NCBI GenBank assembly: GCA_036405815.1
Contig: DASWWX010000013.1
Coordinates: forward strand, 6,840-70,839
Length of the DNA: 64,000 nucleotides
Origin: Solimonas sp036405815
GTDB taxonomy: Bacteria > Pseudomonadota > Gammaproteobacteria > Nevskiales > Nevskiaceae
Direction of reading: 5' to 3'
Position 1 is the stretch's first letter. Every line of letters starts with the position of its first letter. The notes under the pieces were generated by a model. That model did not search any database, was not told the DNA's origin, and worked only from the letters and a program-made list of their open reading frames with translations. Position numbers and translations under genes: made by a program. Below, piece by piece: positions 17,159 through 26,158 of the stretch.

Positions 17159-18790
17159 GTGAGCGGCACCGTGTTCCCTGCTCATGCGACGGTGGGTGCC
17201 GACAGCCCTGGTGCTGGCGGCGTGCACCGCTCGCGGGGCGCATGCGCGGATTTCGACATGGCCATCAGCTTTCCCGATGCGCTGCCTCCTCAGCAGGCCA
17301 GCCTCACGGTCTCGCAGGACAGCGCGCAGGCGGTACTCACATTCCGCGGATTCCGCATTCATCTGTCCGGCGCGGCACCAGTGCCGCAGGCGACGCTGCA
17401 GCGGGCCATCGAGCGCGCGGAAGACTTGTCTGCGGCGCTGCGCGTGCTGTCCTCCGAATATCAGCGGGCAGGTTATCCAGCGGCGCGCCTGTACTACATG
17501 CTCGCGGGCGAGGACCTGTTCGTGGCGGCCGATCTGGGGCGGGTCACCGAGGTGGTGGCACCGGAGCCGTTGGTCGATTACTTCTCGTCGGTGCCCGCCC
17601 ACCGGCCGCTGCAGGACACGGACCTGGAGCCGGCGCGCATCCTGGGCTCCCTGCACGCTGATCGTGCCGGCCTTGCGCTGACGTCGGTACTGGAGCCCGG
17701 CATCGAGGGATCGGTATTGCGCTTGCAATCGGACGAGCCCGAGGTGGCCGCGGCGCGGTTGCGTGCTGAGATCAACAACTACGGCAACCGGTTCACCGGC
17801 CGCCACTTCTTCGAGCTCGATGCGCGCCGTGGCCTGAGCAGCGGCGACGAGTTCAACGCCGGCTGGAAAACCTCGCTGAGCGCGCTCAACGAGGATCGTC
17901 GCGCCGACGAGTACAACGACTACCGCGCTGGCTGGAGCCGCGTGACGCCTGCCGGAGTCTTCGGCGTCGCGGTTTCAGCGGCCGACTACGCGTTCGACGT
18001 CGCCCGCTTGCTCCCGGGCGCGTCGGCGCCGGCCGAGGGCCGAATCGTGCAGGCCGAAACCGCCTGGCTGTACCCGCTGATCGCGGGCCAGGGCTACCGC
18101 TGGCTGGTCGATGCCCGGTTGGACTACACGTACAAGAAATCGAACCTGCGCGATGGTGCCGTGCTGCAAAAGGAGGAGTACGCCTCGGCCGAAGGCGGCC
18201 TCAGCTTCATCTGGGAGACCGACTGGTTCGGTGCGCCCGCGACGCTGGAGACCGGCGCACAGATCCGCCGCGGTCTCGGCGACGAGGATGAAGCGGACGC
18301 CGCCAATCTGGGCTATCTGCTGCTGCGGCCACGTCTGACGACGGGCGTCAGCCTCGACGACCACTGGGATCTGCAGCTGGATACCGAGGTGCAGTTGACC
18401 GACGACACCGTGCCCGAGCAAAGCCAGTGGGTGCTGGGCGGCCCCGAACGGCTCGCCGCGTATCTGCCGGGTATCGCGGTGGGTGACAGCGGTGGCTGGG
18501 GTCGCCTGCAGTTGACCTACTTCAGCGGCGGCTCGCTGCTGGGCATCGAGTGGATTCCGCGCGCATTCGTCGAGTACGGCTACGCGCGTTATGAAACGCC
18601 GATGGCCGAGATCCGTCCTGCGGGCACGGTCGAGCTGTCGGATGCCGGTGCGCAACTCGACCTGCGCTATCGCGACTGGCTGCGCGGCAGTATCGGTGTG
18701 GCACGTGGTCTGGGCGAAAGCGGCATCAGCGCCGCGCGCGCCGACGAGGGCAAGGCGAATTTCTACTTCCGGTTGGTGGCCACGTTCTGA
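17159..18790 (+). CDS. TpsB/FhaC-like outer-membrane transporter, signal peptide frame-displaced
   Basis: The mature part looks like a two-partner-secretion translocator (ShlB/FhaC, Omp85 superfamily). A POTRA-like segment (LRVLSSEYQRAGYPAARLYY) is followed by EPGIEGSVLRLQ and NNYGNRFTGRHFFE at the barrel entry. Then come alternating beta strands, the conserved LGGPERLAAYLPG loop, and a terminal phenylalanine. In the long frame the only starts are GTG 17159 or ATG 17258, and neither yields a signal peptide. A good signal peptide (MRRWVPTALVLAACTARGAHA) is encoded from ATG 17184 in another frame. Removing two bases in the GCGCG run near 17244-17248 would join it as AHA|DFDMAIS. This is either a real frameshift or a sequencing error. 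An outer-membrane protein cannot be exported without it. Confidence 0.75.
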   Translation: MSGTVFPAHATVGADSPGAGGVHRSRGACADFDMAISFPDALPPQQASLTVSQDSAQAVLTFRGFRIHLSGAAPVPQATLQRAIERAEDLSAALRVLSSEYQRAGYPAARLYYMLAGEDLFVAADLGRVTEVVAPEPLVDYFSSVPAHRPLQDTDLEPARILGSLHADRAGLALTSVLEPGIEGSVLRLQSDEPEVAAARLRAEINNYGNRFTGRHFFELDARRGLSSGDEFNAGWKTSLSALNEDRRADEYNDYRAGWSRVTPAGVFGVAVSAADYAFDVARLLPGASAPAEGRIVQAETAWLYPLIAGQGYRWLVDARLDYTYKKSNLRDGAVLQKEEYASAEGGLSFIWETDWFGAPATLETGAQIRRGLGDEDEADAANLGYLLLRPRLTTGVSLDDHWDLQLDTEVQLTDDTVPEQSQWVLGGPERLAAYLPGIAVGDSGGWGRLQLTYFSGGSLLGIEWIPRAFVEYGYARYETPMAEIRPAGTVELSDAGAQLDLRYRDWLRGSIGVARGLGESGISAARADEGKANFYFRLVATF

Positions 18791-19014
18791 GGCTCGAACT
18801 GGCTGCGGGATGAATTGCAGATTCCGCGTCAGTTCAGGGGTCTTCGCGACAATGGAGTCACTCGATTCAGTCGCTGCGGTTTGCAGGGCGGATCGGCTCC
18901 TCTAAGAGGAGGCCCTCCCGAGAGGAGGCAAGACGCCCGCTGCGGCGTGCAGTGGCTGCCGTATCGACGGCCGCTGCCTCCGGCGGAAATGCTCCAACTC
19001 AAGGAAGACTCATC

Positions 19015-19842
19015 ATGATCAAGAAGAATCTGGTTTTGACTCCGATTGCGCTGGCCGCGGCGTTGGCCATGGGCGGCGCGCAGGCACAGGGCCTGAATCT
19101 GGCGCCGCGCGTCAGTGGCGCCGTTGGCGCGGTGACGGGTGTCCTCAGCGGCGACCGCACGGCGGCCGGTGGCAATGACGCGCAGATGAAGCTGCGTGGA
19201 GATCGGGGCGTCAACGCGCGCAACGACGACAACCGCCTGGCGCTACGCGGTGATCGCGAATCGCGAGCTTCGCTGCGCTCGCTGCCGGGTTTGAACGCGG
19301 CGGATCGCACCGCGCGTGATCGGGTGCAGGCTTCCGACGATATGGACCGCGATCCGATCAAGATCGGCGTCAATCTCGACACCGGCAATCTGAGTGAATC
19401 GGATAGCGGCTCGCAGCGCGGCGCCGGCGTGAAGGTGGCGCACAGCACGGCGCTGCATCTGGCAACGCCGGAAGACAGCTCGTCGCCGCTGGACAACGAC
19501 GACACGCAGCGTAGCGGTGTCGATACCAACACCAAGTTGAATGTGCTGCATATGGGCCGTGACGAGAATGGCGATCGCCAGCGCGTCAACAACGGCATCC
19601 AGACCGGCGCCAAGTTCTTCCGCCATTCGCCGAAGCAGGGTGCGGAGGACGCCGAGGCCTATAACTCGGCCAGCCTGAATGGCTATTACGTTCGCAAGAC
19701 GGGCGAGAAGGGTGACGATATCGGCGACATCGTGGATGACGACGAGAACACCACCCGCATCGGCAGCAAGCTGAGCTACGACAGCCGTGAGGGCTTCGAG
19801 ATCGAGAACAGCCCGCGCCGTGAGGAACGCGCGCGTCGCTGA
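19015..19842 (+). CDS. Secreted hydrophilic protein of unknown function
   Basis: The 275-residue precursor has a clear Sec signal peptide (MIKKNLVLTPIALAAALAMG, cleavage after GAQA). The mature protein is strongly hydrophilic, rich in Asp, Arg, Asn, Ser and Gly, and has no cysteine. It is probably largely disordered or a repetitive beta structure. I recognise no domain. ATG at 19015 follows an AAGGA ribosome binding site. It lies 224 bp downstream of the TpsB-like gene on the same strand, which makes it a conceivable but unproven passenger. It lacks the large haemagglutinin-type domain of normal TpsA proteins. A hairpin follows it. Confidence 0.75.
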   Translation: MIKKNLVLTPIALAAALAMGGAQAQGLNLAPRVSGAVGAVTGVLSGDRTAAGGNDAQMKLRGDRGVNARNDDNRLALRGDRESRASLRSLPGLNAADRTARDRVQASDDMDRDPIKIGVNLDTGNLSESDSGSQRGAGVKVAHSTALHLATPEDSSSPLDNDDTQRSGVDTNTKLNVLHMGRDENGDRQRVNNGIQTGAKFFRHSPKQGAEDAEAYNSASLNGYYVRKTGEKGDDIGDIVDDDENTTRIGSKLSYDSREGFEIENSPRREERARR

Positions 19843-19893
19843 GGCGATGCTCGAGCCCGGACGGTTGGCGTTTGCGCTGACCGTCAACGGAAA

Positions 19894-19918
19894 GGCCCCG
19901 CATTCGCGGGGCCGTTCT
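19894..19918 (+). terminator. Probable terminator hairpin
   Basis: GGCCCCGC (19894-19901) pairs perfectly with GCGGGGCC (19906-19913) around the loop ATTC. Only a short mixed T-tract (GTTCTT) follows. It separates the secreted-protein gene from the converging lipoprotein gene and may act in both directions. Confidence 0.65.
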
Positions 19919-19940
19919 TATGCTGCGCCTCAGCGAGCGC

Positions 19941-22769
19941 TCATTCGATGCGCACCGGCACCTCCGCGCTGGCCGTGGCGCGGCCATCGTTGACGGTGAC
20001 GCGCATCACGACGTTGCCGGTGGTGCAGACCGGGCTGAGATTGAGCACGGCCCGCGCCTCGTTGGCGGCGTCGATGCCGGCCACGCAACTGCCGCCGGAG
20101 ACGACGCTCCAGGCGTAGCTGAGTTCGTTGCGATCCGCGTCGGCGCCGATCGCCGTCAGTGCGACCGGCGTGCCGGGGCGCGCCTGGATCGCGCCGAGTG
20201 CGCTGACGACCGGCGCGACGTTGGCGGCATTGCCGCTCGCCACGTTCGCCGGCACATAGCCGCGCGCGAAACAGGGGCGCGGGCCGCAGACGTTGAGGAA
20301 GCGCTCGTCGAGCAGGAAGGCGCGGCGCTGGATGCCGCCGGCGACATCGGCTCGCGGGTCGCTGTGCGGGTCGCGGCCTTCGCGCGGCGGGATGTTGGTC
20401 GGCGGCGAGACGCCGGTACCCGGATTGTTCTCGTCCTCCGGATTCAGCGGACCGATGTCCCAGACCACCATCACCGATTCGCGCTGGCCGTCAACGGCGG
20501 GGCGGATCAGCGCGAATGGATTCTGCGCGTTGTTGCGGCCGGGCTCCGCGCCGGGCAGATGCACGGTGCCGTCCCAGGTGCGGCTGGAGACTTCGGGCGT
20601 CACGTCCGCAACCTGATGGTCGCCGAGCGCAACATTGAGAATGACCTCGTGGTTCGGGGTCGGGTGACCCAGCGCGGCGAAGGCCGACGCATCGCGCAAG
20701 TGATTGGCGTAGCCATTGGTCTCGCCGCGATCCCACAGCATCTGGATGAAGGACAGGACGAAGCTCTGGTCGAAGGCGTTCGGATACGACATGTACAGCA
20801 GGGCGCCATACGCGTCGAAGTCGACACTGCGACGCAGCAGCGTCGAGTAGTTCATGCCCGGCACGCCCAGCGAGCCGCGCGTGATGTCGACCGAGGTGGC
20901 CATTACCGCGCCGCCCATGATCCCGCCCTGGCTGTTGCCGTCGTAGACGACCTTGGCGGTGTCGAACACCGGCCGGCCGTCGGCGGTGCGGAACGCGGCG
21001 TGCGAGGCGAAGCCGTCCGGGCGGTTCAGCAGGCGCGTCAGGTAGTGCCAGTTGACGAAGCCCTGCTGCGCGCGGTCCGGCAGCGTCGGGAAGAAGCTCA
21101 TGTCGATCAGGAAGGTCAGCACCGTCGGCACGTCGCGCGAGGCCATGCCGATCCAGTCGATCGCGCAGTTCATGAAGTTCTGATCGCGCAGGCGGCGCGT
21201 GCTGCTGCCGCCGACTTCGCCCTGGCCGCCGAGCAGGCCGTGGCCGTACAGCGTCGGGATCGCCGGCCGTACCCAGGTGTTGGCGTCGTCGAAGCTGCCG
21301 ACCGCGGTGCGTGGAATCTCGCACTGGAAGTCATAGACCTGCGTCGGCTGCAGCGGATTGATCTCGGGCTTCTCACCGCCGGGAATGCCGTAGTACAGGC
21401 GTGACAGCGGCAGCTGGCCGAGTTCCACCAGCAGGTTGCTGGCGCTGGAAACCGTGCCGAGCAGTTCGCCGAGTCCGGGCAACTGGCTGCCGCTGAGCTG
21501 ACCGGAAATCGTGGCCAGCTGCGCGCAGTAGTCGATCAGGTCGCTGACCGGCGGCAGGGGGTTGTCGCAGAGGCCGTCCGGCACCGTCAGGAAGTTCGGC
21601 ACCGTCAGTCGGCCTTTGACGCGGCGGATCGATTCGCCTTCGGCAAAATCGACGATATCGGTGATTTCGAACTCGGGCGCGCGGTCGCCCAGCTCGGCCA
21701 GCGCGGTGTCGCGCATCTGCAGGGCGCGGCCGGCGAGGTTGCGCGTGCTGGCGATCGTGAAGTCCCAGGCCATGTACAGCTCGTCGCGCTTGACGCCGTG
21801 GCGCTGCAGGCGCGCGATGATGTCCTCCATATGCTCGCGGCGGTCGCTGACCGGCGACAGATCGCTGGAGAAGCGATCGCGGTAGACGCGGAAGCCAGGC
21901 GGTGCCTCGATGACGGTGCCGTCGGCCTTCTTGAGGTTGCGCATCGCGACGATGTAGCGATGGCCGTCCTTGAAGTTCTTGGCCGGGCGCATCAGCAGCG
22001 CCGGCGGATCGACCCGGAGCGCATTGTTGGGCAGCAGCGTGCTGTGCAGGCCGTCGCCGAGCGCGGCGAGGATGGGTTGCAGCGTCAGGGTGCAGCCTTC
22101 GCCCAGCGTGTCGAGCAGGCCGCCGAGATTGGCAAGCGGGCCATCCAGGCCCAGCTCACCGGCGACCAGGCCCGCCGTGTCGATCAGGCTGCCGGGGGCA
22201 TCGCACAGCGACTGCGCGGTTTCGCTCGCGTCGATCTCGACCCAGATCGGATGACGCTCGCCGGTATCGGCGTCGATGACGAGGATCGGCGCATCGCTTT
22301 GCAGCGAGCGTTCGATATCGGAGACGTTGCCGATGCCGCTGACTGCCGGGTCCAGCTCCGGCACGTGCGTCACGATCATCTGGCCCGGCGAGAACCCGTC
22401 GTTGCGGTTCCATTCGTCCGGGCGCAGCGGCATGCCGGCCAGATTCTTCGGCATGCCGAGCACGTTGAGGTTCACCCGGCGGCCGGTGTCGGTGCTGCTG
22501 TCCGCGGTGGTGAAGAAATCGTTGGGCCAGGGGAACAGGCAGTAGGCCGTATCGAGGAACTCGCAGCCGCGCAGCTGCGTGTGCAGCATCGCGATCTGCA
22601 GATCGCTATCGAGCGTGGCGTCCTGCAGAGGCGGTGGTGGTGGCGGTTCGGGATTGCCGCCGTTGCCGTTGTCGCCGACCGTGCTGCTGGAGCCGCAAGC
22701 CGCGAGTCCGAAACCGAGCGCGACAGCCAGCGCTGCGCGCCACGGCGCGCCTTTGATGATCAGCGACAT
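19941..22769 (-). CDS. Large esterase/lipase-like lipoprotein with C-terminal Ig/PKD-like domain
   Basis: This 942-residue protein has a lipoprotein signal peptide (lipobox LAAC) and a proline-rich spacer. Its N-terminal region includes LFPWPNDFFTTADSS, reminiscent of the Lipase_bact_N module. An alpha/beta-hydrolase-like core has the nucleophile elbow GNSQGG at S613. Residues from about 860 form a PKD/Ig-like beta domain (APVVSALGAIQARPGTPVAL). Several cysteine pairs suggest disulfides. It is probably surface- or periplasm-facing and acts on ester-linked substrates; the substrate is unknown. ATG at 22769 follows GAGGAGAAGAGAG. It shares its general plan with the lipase at 59983-62220. Confidence 0.8.
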   Translation of the reverse strand: MSLIIKGAPWRAALAVALGFGLAACGSSSTVGDNGNGGNPEPPPPPPLQDATLDSDLQIAMLHTQLRGCEFLDTAYCLFPWPNDFFTTADSSTDTGRRVNLNVLGMPKNLAGMPLRPDEWNRNDGFSPGQMIVTHVPELDPAVSGIGNVSDIERSLQSDAPILVIDADTGERHPIWVEIDASETAQSLCDAPGSLIDTAGLVAGELGLDGPLANLGGLLDTLGEGCTLTLQPILAALGDGLHSTLLPNNALRVDPPALLMRPAKNFKDGHRYIVAMRNLKKADGTVIEAPPGFRVYRDRFSSDLSPVSDRREHMEDIIARLQRHGVKRDELYMAWDFTIASTRNLAGRALQMRDTALAELGDRAPEFEITDIVDFAEGESIRRVKGRLTVPNFLTVPDGLCDNPLPPVSDLIDYCAQLATISGQLSGSQLPGLGELLGTVSSASNLLVELGQLPLSRLYYGIPGGEKPEINPLQPTQVYDFQCEIPRTAVGSFDDANTWVRPAIPTLYGHGLLGGQGEVGGSSTRRLRDQNFMNCAIDWIGMASRDVPTVLTFLIDMSFFPTLPDRAQQGFVNWHYLTRLLNRPDGFASHAAFRTADGRPVFDTAKVVYDGNSQGGIMGGAVMATSVDITRGSLGVPGMNYSTLLRRSVDFDAYGALLYMSYPNAFDQSFVLSFIQMLWDRGETNGYANHLRDASAFAALGHPTPNHEVILNVALGDHQVADVTPEVSSRTWDGTVHLPGAEPGRNNAQNPFALIRPAVDGQRESVMVVWDIGPLNPEDENNPGTGVSPPTNIPPREGRDPHSDPRADVAGGIQRRAFLLDERFLNVCGPRPCFARGYVPANVASGNAANVAPVVSALGAIQARPGTPVALTAIGADADRNELSYAWSVVSGGSCVAGIDAANEARAVLNLSPVCTTGNVVMRVTVNDGRATASAEVPVRIE

Positions 22770-22955
22770 CTCTCTTCTCCTCTTATGGGAGCGCGCCATG
22801 CGAATGCGGGGAGGCGCGCGATATGCCGGCAAGATTACCGTTCGATGACAGCGATCGCATTGCGAATCCCCGCCAAGGGCCGTGTTTGCGGCAACGTCCG
22901 ACAGGGGTGTTCGTGCGAGGATGGCGCACGTTTCGTGAGTCGAAGGCAGCGGGGC

Positions 22956-23153
22956 ATGGCCGAGATCGTCAACTTCAACAAGCGGCGCAAGCAGAAGGCG
23001 CGCGAGCTCGCCGCCCAGCAGGCGGCCGAGAACCGCGTGCGTTACGGCCGCACGCCGGCGCAGAAGGCGCATGACGAGGCCGAAGCCGAAGCGGCCCGTC
23101 AGCGTCTGGACCGGCTGCAACGCGATCGGCCCACGACCGATCCTCAGGAATAG
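22956..23153 (+). CDS. DUF4169 family protein
   Basis: The 65-residue product is a small, highly charged helical protein: MAEIVNFNKRRKQKARELAA, then NRVRYGRTPAQKAHDEAEAE. The MAEIVN(F/L) start and the GRT-x-A-x-K motif are the signature I remember for DUF4169. Function is unknown. It is too charged to cross a membrane and is probably cytoplasmic. In many genomes such proteins sit near ribosome-associated or cell-envelope genes, but nothing here clarifies its role. It is divergent from the large lipoprotein. Confidence 0.82.
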   Translation: MAEIVNFNKRRKQKARELAAQQAAENRVRYGRTPAQKAHDEAEAEAARQRLDRLQRDRPTTDPQE

Positions 23154-23199
23154 CGCGCGAAGGTCGGCACCCTGACGGTGCGGCGCAGCGCGACGAGCC

Positions 23200-23490
23200 T
23201 CAGAGCGGGTCCACGTCCAGGTCGTTCAGATCGTCCAGCGGCAGCGTCATCTGGTCGGGACGTGCCCAGCCGACACGGCCGGTGCTCAGCGCGAGCACCT
23301 GCTGGCGCCACGAGTAGAGCCCTTCCGTCGGACCGATCAGCTTCATGCCGCTCAGCACCAGTACCGGCTTGTTACGCAGGCGGTCGTGGCGCGGATCGAA
23401 TTGCGCTTCCGGGCGAAAGCGCAGGCGCATGCCCACCGGCCATTGGCTGTCGGGGCGGCTGGGGATCACGGCGGAAACGGGTTCGAGCAT
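23200..23490 (-). CDS. Small hypothetical protein
   Basis: The 96-residue product has an N-terminal part rich in Pro and Arg, and a predicted beta-rich core, RNKPVLVLSGMKLIGPTEGL, followed by an acidic C-terminus. No signal peptide or membrane segment is seen. I do not recognise it. Its reading frame is supported by normal-looking composition and by the gap it fills between DUF4169 and ThuA. ATG at 23490 is the only upstream start. Confidence is moderate. Confidence 0.5.
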   Translation of the reverse strand: MLEPVSAVIPSRPDSQWPVGMRLRFRPEAQFDPRHDRLRNKPVLVLSGMKLIGPTEGLYSWRQQVLALSTGRVGWARPDQMTLPLDDLNDLDVDPL

Positions 23491-23594
23491 GGGGCGGACA
23501 GACGGTCTGGACGGAAGTCATCCTCCGCCCGGCACGTCCTGCCGTCGTCCGTGTGCGCCCCGAGCGCCGTGTAAGCCGTGGACGACGCGATGCG

Positions 23595-24455
23595 TCAGTC
23601 AGCGGCGCAGTCGGCGTCCAGGCGTCGCGCCGCCGTGAGGATGCCGTTGCGCAGATGCTCGAGATAGACGGGGTTTGCGTAGATGTGTTCGGAATGGCCG
23701 AGCGCGGTGTACCAGGCGCGGCCGCCGAGCTTGTCGTGGCACCAGCTCATCGGGTGATCGCCCATCGTGCCGGTTTCGCCGAGCGGGAAGCTCGGTGAGG
23801 TCGGCAGGTTGCTGGTGTTGGGATTCTGGTTGTAGCTGTTCTCGTCGATGGTCATCAGCACGCGCACGCGGCCGCGCGGATTGCTGCGGAACGCGTAGAA
23901 CTCGTCGCTGACGTTCCACGGCTGCGGCAGGTGCGCGACCGCCGGATGATCCGGCGCCTCCACATGGAAATCGCCGGGCTGCACGCCCGGTCCGCCCTGC
24001 GCCCAGACCGGCAGCACCGGATGATTCTTGAAGTAGGCGCCGATCAGCTCGGCGTAGAACGGCCAGTCGTACTCGGTATCGGCGGCCGAATGCACGCCGA
24101 CGAAACCACCCCCGCGCGCGACAAAGCGCTCGATCGCGCCGCGCTGCTCGGCGCTGTCGACGATCGTGCCGGTGGTGTTGACGAACGCGATCACGGCGTA
24201 CTGCGCGAGGTTGGCGTCGGTGTACACGGTGGGATCTTCGCTGGCGTCCACCGCGAAGCCATGCCCGGCGCCGAGGCTCTGGATGCTGGCGATGGCGGTC
24301 GGGATCGAGTTGTGCCGGAAGCTCGCGGTGCGCGTGTAGACCAGCACCTTGAACGGCCCGGTTTCGACGCCGGTCGAGGGCGCGCCGTCGCTGCTGTCGC
24401 AGCCACCCAGCGCCAGCGCGGCGGTCAGCAGCAGAAGAACGGAGATGCGGTTCAT
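23595..24455 (-). CDS. ThuA-domain lipoprotein
   Basis: The 286-residue protein has a lipoprotein signal peptide (lipobox LGGC) followed by a ThuA-type flavodoxin/glutamine-amidotransferase-like fold. VLVYTRTASFRHNSIP is the N-terminal strand, FVARGGGFVGVHSAADTEYD the conserved centre, and SEHIYANPVYLEHLRNGI the end. ThuA-like proteins occur in sugar catabolism clusters and some are implicated in oxidised disaccharide metabolism. Its start ATGA overlaps the stop of the upstream GMC oxidoreductase gene by 4 bp, so the two are translationally coupled. This supports a shared periplasmic sugar-oxidation pathway. Confidence 0.88.
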   Translation of the reverse strand: MNRISVLLLLTAALALGGCDSSDGAPSTGVETGPFKVLVYTRTASFRHNSIPTAIASIQSLGAGHGFAVDASEDPTVYTDANLAQYAVIAFVNTTGTIVDSAEQRGAIERFVARGGGFVGVHSAADTEYDWPFYAELIGAYFKNHPVLPVWAQGGPGVQPGDFHVEAPDHPAVAHLPQPWNVSDEFYAFRSNPRGRVRVLMTIDENSYNQNPNTSNLPTSPSFPLGETGTMGDHPMSWCHDKLGGRAWYTALGHSEHIYANPVYLEHLRNGILTAARRLDADCAAD

Positions 24456-26158
24456 GCGGTGCCTCCGGCGACGCCGCGCGCGATGCGCAGCGCGTTCGCC
24501 ATGATCGTCAGGGTGGGGTTGAAGCCGGGGAAGGTCGGGAACGTCGACGCGTCGGCAACGTAGACGTTATCGACCTCGTGCAGGCGGCCGCTGCCGTCGC
24601 AGACCGAGGCCGCCGGATCGGTGCCCATGCGCGCGGTGCCGGCCAGATGCGCCGTCGCCGGCACGGCGGTGGAGATGATCGGATACGGAATGATCGCGGC
24701 GGCGATCGCGCCCGGTGCCAGCAGCGAGAACGCCTCGATGCGCGCGCCCAGCACGATGGCGGCAACGCGCTCGTGCAGGTGCGGGCTGTAGGTGATGCGC
24801 GCCGCCGGCAGGCCGTGCAGGTCCTTGACGTCCGGGTCCAGGTCGACGCGGTTGTCGGCCTGCGGCAGGTCCTCGCCGACCAGCTGTGAACCCGCCACGA
24901 GCCGGTGCACCGGGCCGAGCTTCATCAGCTGCTTGTGGATCAGGCCATAGCCGGTGAAGCCGGCGAGCAGGTTGGCTTCGGTCAGCAACGGCGCGCCGGA
25001 ACCGACCTGGATGATGCCGCCCTTCAGGTACGGCAGGCCCAGTGCGCGGATCTCGGCGCCCTTGAACGGGCCGACCAGATCGTCGATCTCCAGCGTCGTG
25101 CTTTGCGCGCGTAGCGGATGGATGTCACGTTCGAACAGGGCGGCGCCGAGCGTGAAGTTGTGGAACATCATGTTGCGGCCGAGCTGGTCGGAGCCGTTGC
25201 CCAGGCCATGGGGATGCGCGGTGTTGGCCGACAGCAGCAGCAGGCGCGCGGTGTTCACCGGGCTGCCGGCGACAAAGATCTTCGAGGCGCTGAGGCTGTG
25301 ATCGCGACCGGCAGTGTCCTTGTAGCGCACGGCCGTGGCATGGCGGCCGTCGGCGCGGGTCTCGATGCGGTAGACGAAGGCGCGTTCGATCACACGTACA
25401 CGACCGGTCAGCGCGGCCGGATTCAGGAATGACACCAGCGCATCGCCGCGCGCGTTGATCGGGCAGCCGAAGCCGGAGCACAGGCCGCAGGCGACGCAGG
25501 CGGGGCGGCCGTCGAAGGGCTGCGAGTTCACCGCGGCCGGATACGGATACGCGGTGTAGCCGACGCGGTGTGCGCCCTCGGCCAGCAGCCTGGCGGCGTA
25601 GCCGGTGGGGCCGGGCGGCATCACGAACTGCCGCGAGCGCGGTGCCTGCGCCAGCGTCGCGACCGGCATCTGCTCGATGTCGCCCTGCACGCCGACCTGA
25701 TATTCGATCTCGTCGTAGTACGGCGCGAGGTCGTCGTAGGAGAACGGCCAGTCGGCGACCTGTGCATCGTTCACCGGCCCCAGCTCGCTGAGCATGTGGA
25801 AGTCCTGCTTCCAGAAGCGCGGGAACTTGGCGTTGTAGTGCAGCGAGGTGCCGCCGACCGCGGCGCCCAGCTGACCGACGTTGCCGCTGGCGGTGCGCGC
25901 AACGCCGTCGGCGGCATCGGCCTGCGTGCGGCTGGTGTTGGGATTGAGCAGCGGATCGGGAAAGCCGAAGTGGCGAGCGCCCTTGATCTCGTCGCTGCCG
26001 TAGAGCGTGCCGAGTTCGCCGCTGGGTTTCTCGCCGAAGCCGGGTCGCAGGTTGCGGCCGCGTTCCAGCACCGTCACCGACCAGCCCTGCCGTGCCAGTT
26101 CCCAGGCGGTGACGGCGCCGGCGGGGCCGGAGCCGATGACGATCGCATCACGGGCCAT
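24452..26158 (-). CDS. GMC-family oxidoreductase
   Basis: This 568-residue flavoprotein starts with the FAD-binding Rossmann motif VIGSGPAGAVTAWELARQG. It carries a four-cysteine cluster (C221, C224, C227, C232), as in the gluconate/sorbitol-dehydrogenase-like branch of GMC enzymes. The active-site region follows as HLAGTARMGTD near residue 500 and PTFPGFNPTLTIMANAL near the C-terminus. It has no signal peptide. In this branch the small subunit carries a TAT signal and brings the flavoprotein along, and just such a gene lies upstream with an 11-bp overlap. The substrate is probably a sugar or polyol; it cannot be named. Confidence 0.9.
   Translation of the reverse strand: MARDAIVIGSGPAGAVTAWELARQGWSVTVLERGRNLRPGFGEKPSGELGTLYGSDEIKGARHFGFPDPLLNPNTSRTQADAADGVARTASGNVGQLGAAVGGTSLHYNAKFPRFWKQDFHMLSELGPVNDAQVADWPFSYDDLAPYYDEIEYQVGVQGDIEQMPVATLAQAPRSRQFVMPPGPTGYAARLLAEGAHRVGYTAYPYPAAVNSQPFDGRPACVACGLCSGFGCPINARGDALVSFLNPAALTGRVRVIERAFVYRIETRADGRHATAVRYKDTAGRDHSLSASKIFVAGSPVNTARLLLLSANTAHPHGLGNGSDQLGRNMMFHNFTLGAALFERDIHPLRAQSTTLEIDDLVGPFKGAEIRALGLPYLKGGIIQVGSGAPLLTEANLLAGFTGYGLIHKQLMKLGPVHRLVAGSQLVGEDLPQADNRVDLDPDVKDLHGLPAARITYSPHLHERVAAIVLGARIEAFSLLAPGAIAAAIIPYPIISTAVPATAHLAGTARMGTDPAASVCDGSGRLHEVDNVYVADASTFPTFPGFNPTLTIMANALRIARGVAGGTA

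Noticed and set aside
18897..18929. Structured purine-rich repeat (two AGAGGAGGC copies and a CTCCTC/GAGGAG hairpin)
   Set aside because: It looks like a small hairpin with no T-tract and no clear partner, so I could not support it as a terminator or regulatory RNA.
18947..19018. A 23-codon leader peptide that ends in an ATGA overlap with the secreted-protein start
   Set aside because: It would need a GTG start whose nearest purine-rich ribosome binding site (18921-18928) is about 18 bp away, which is too far. The overlap is probably fortuitous.
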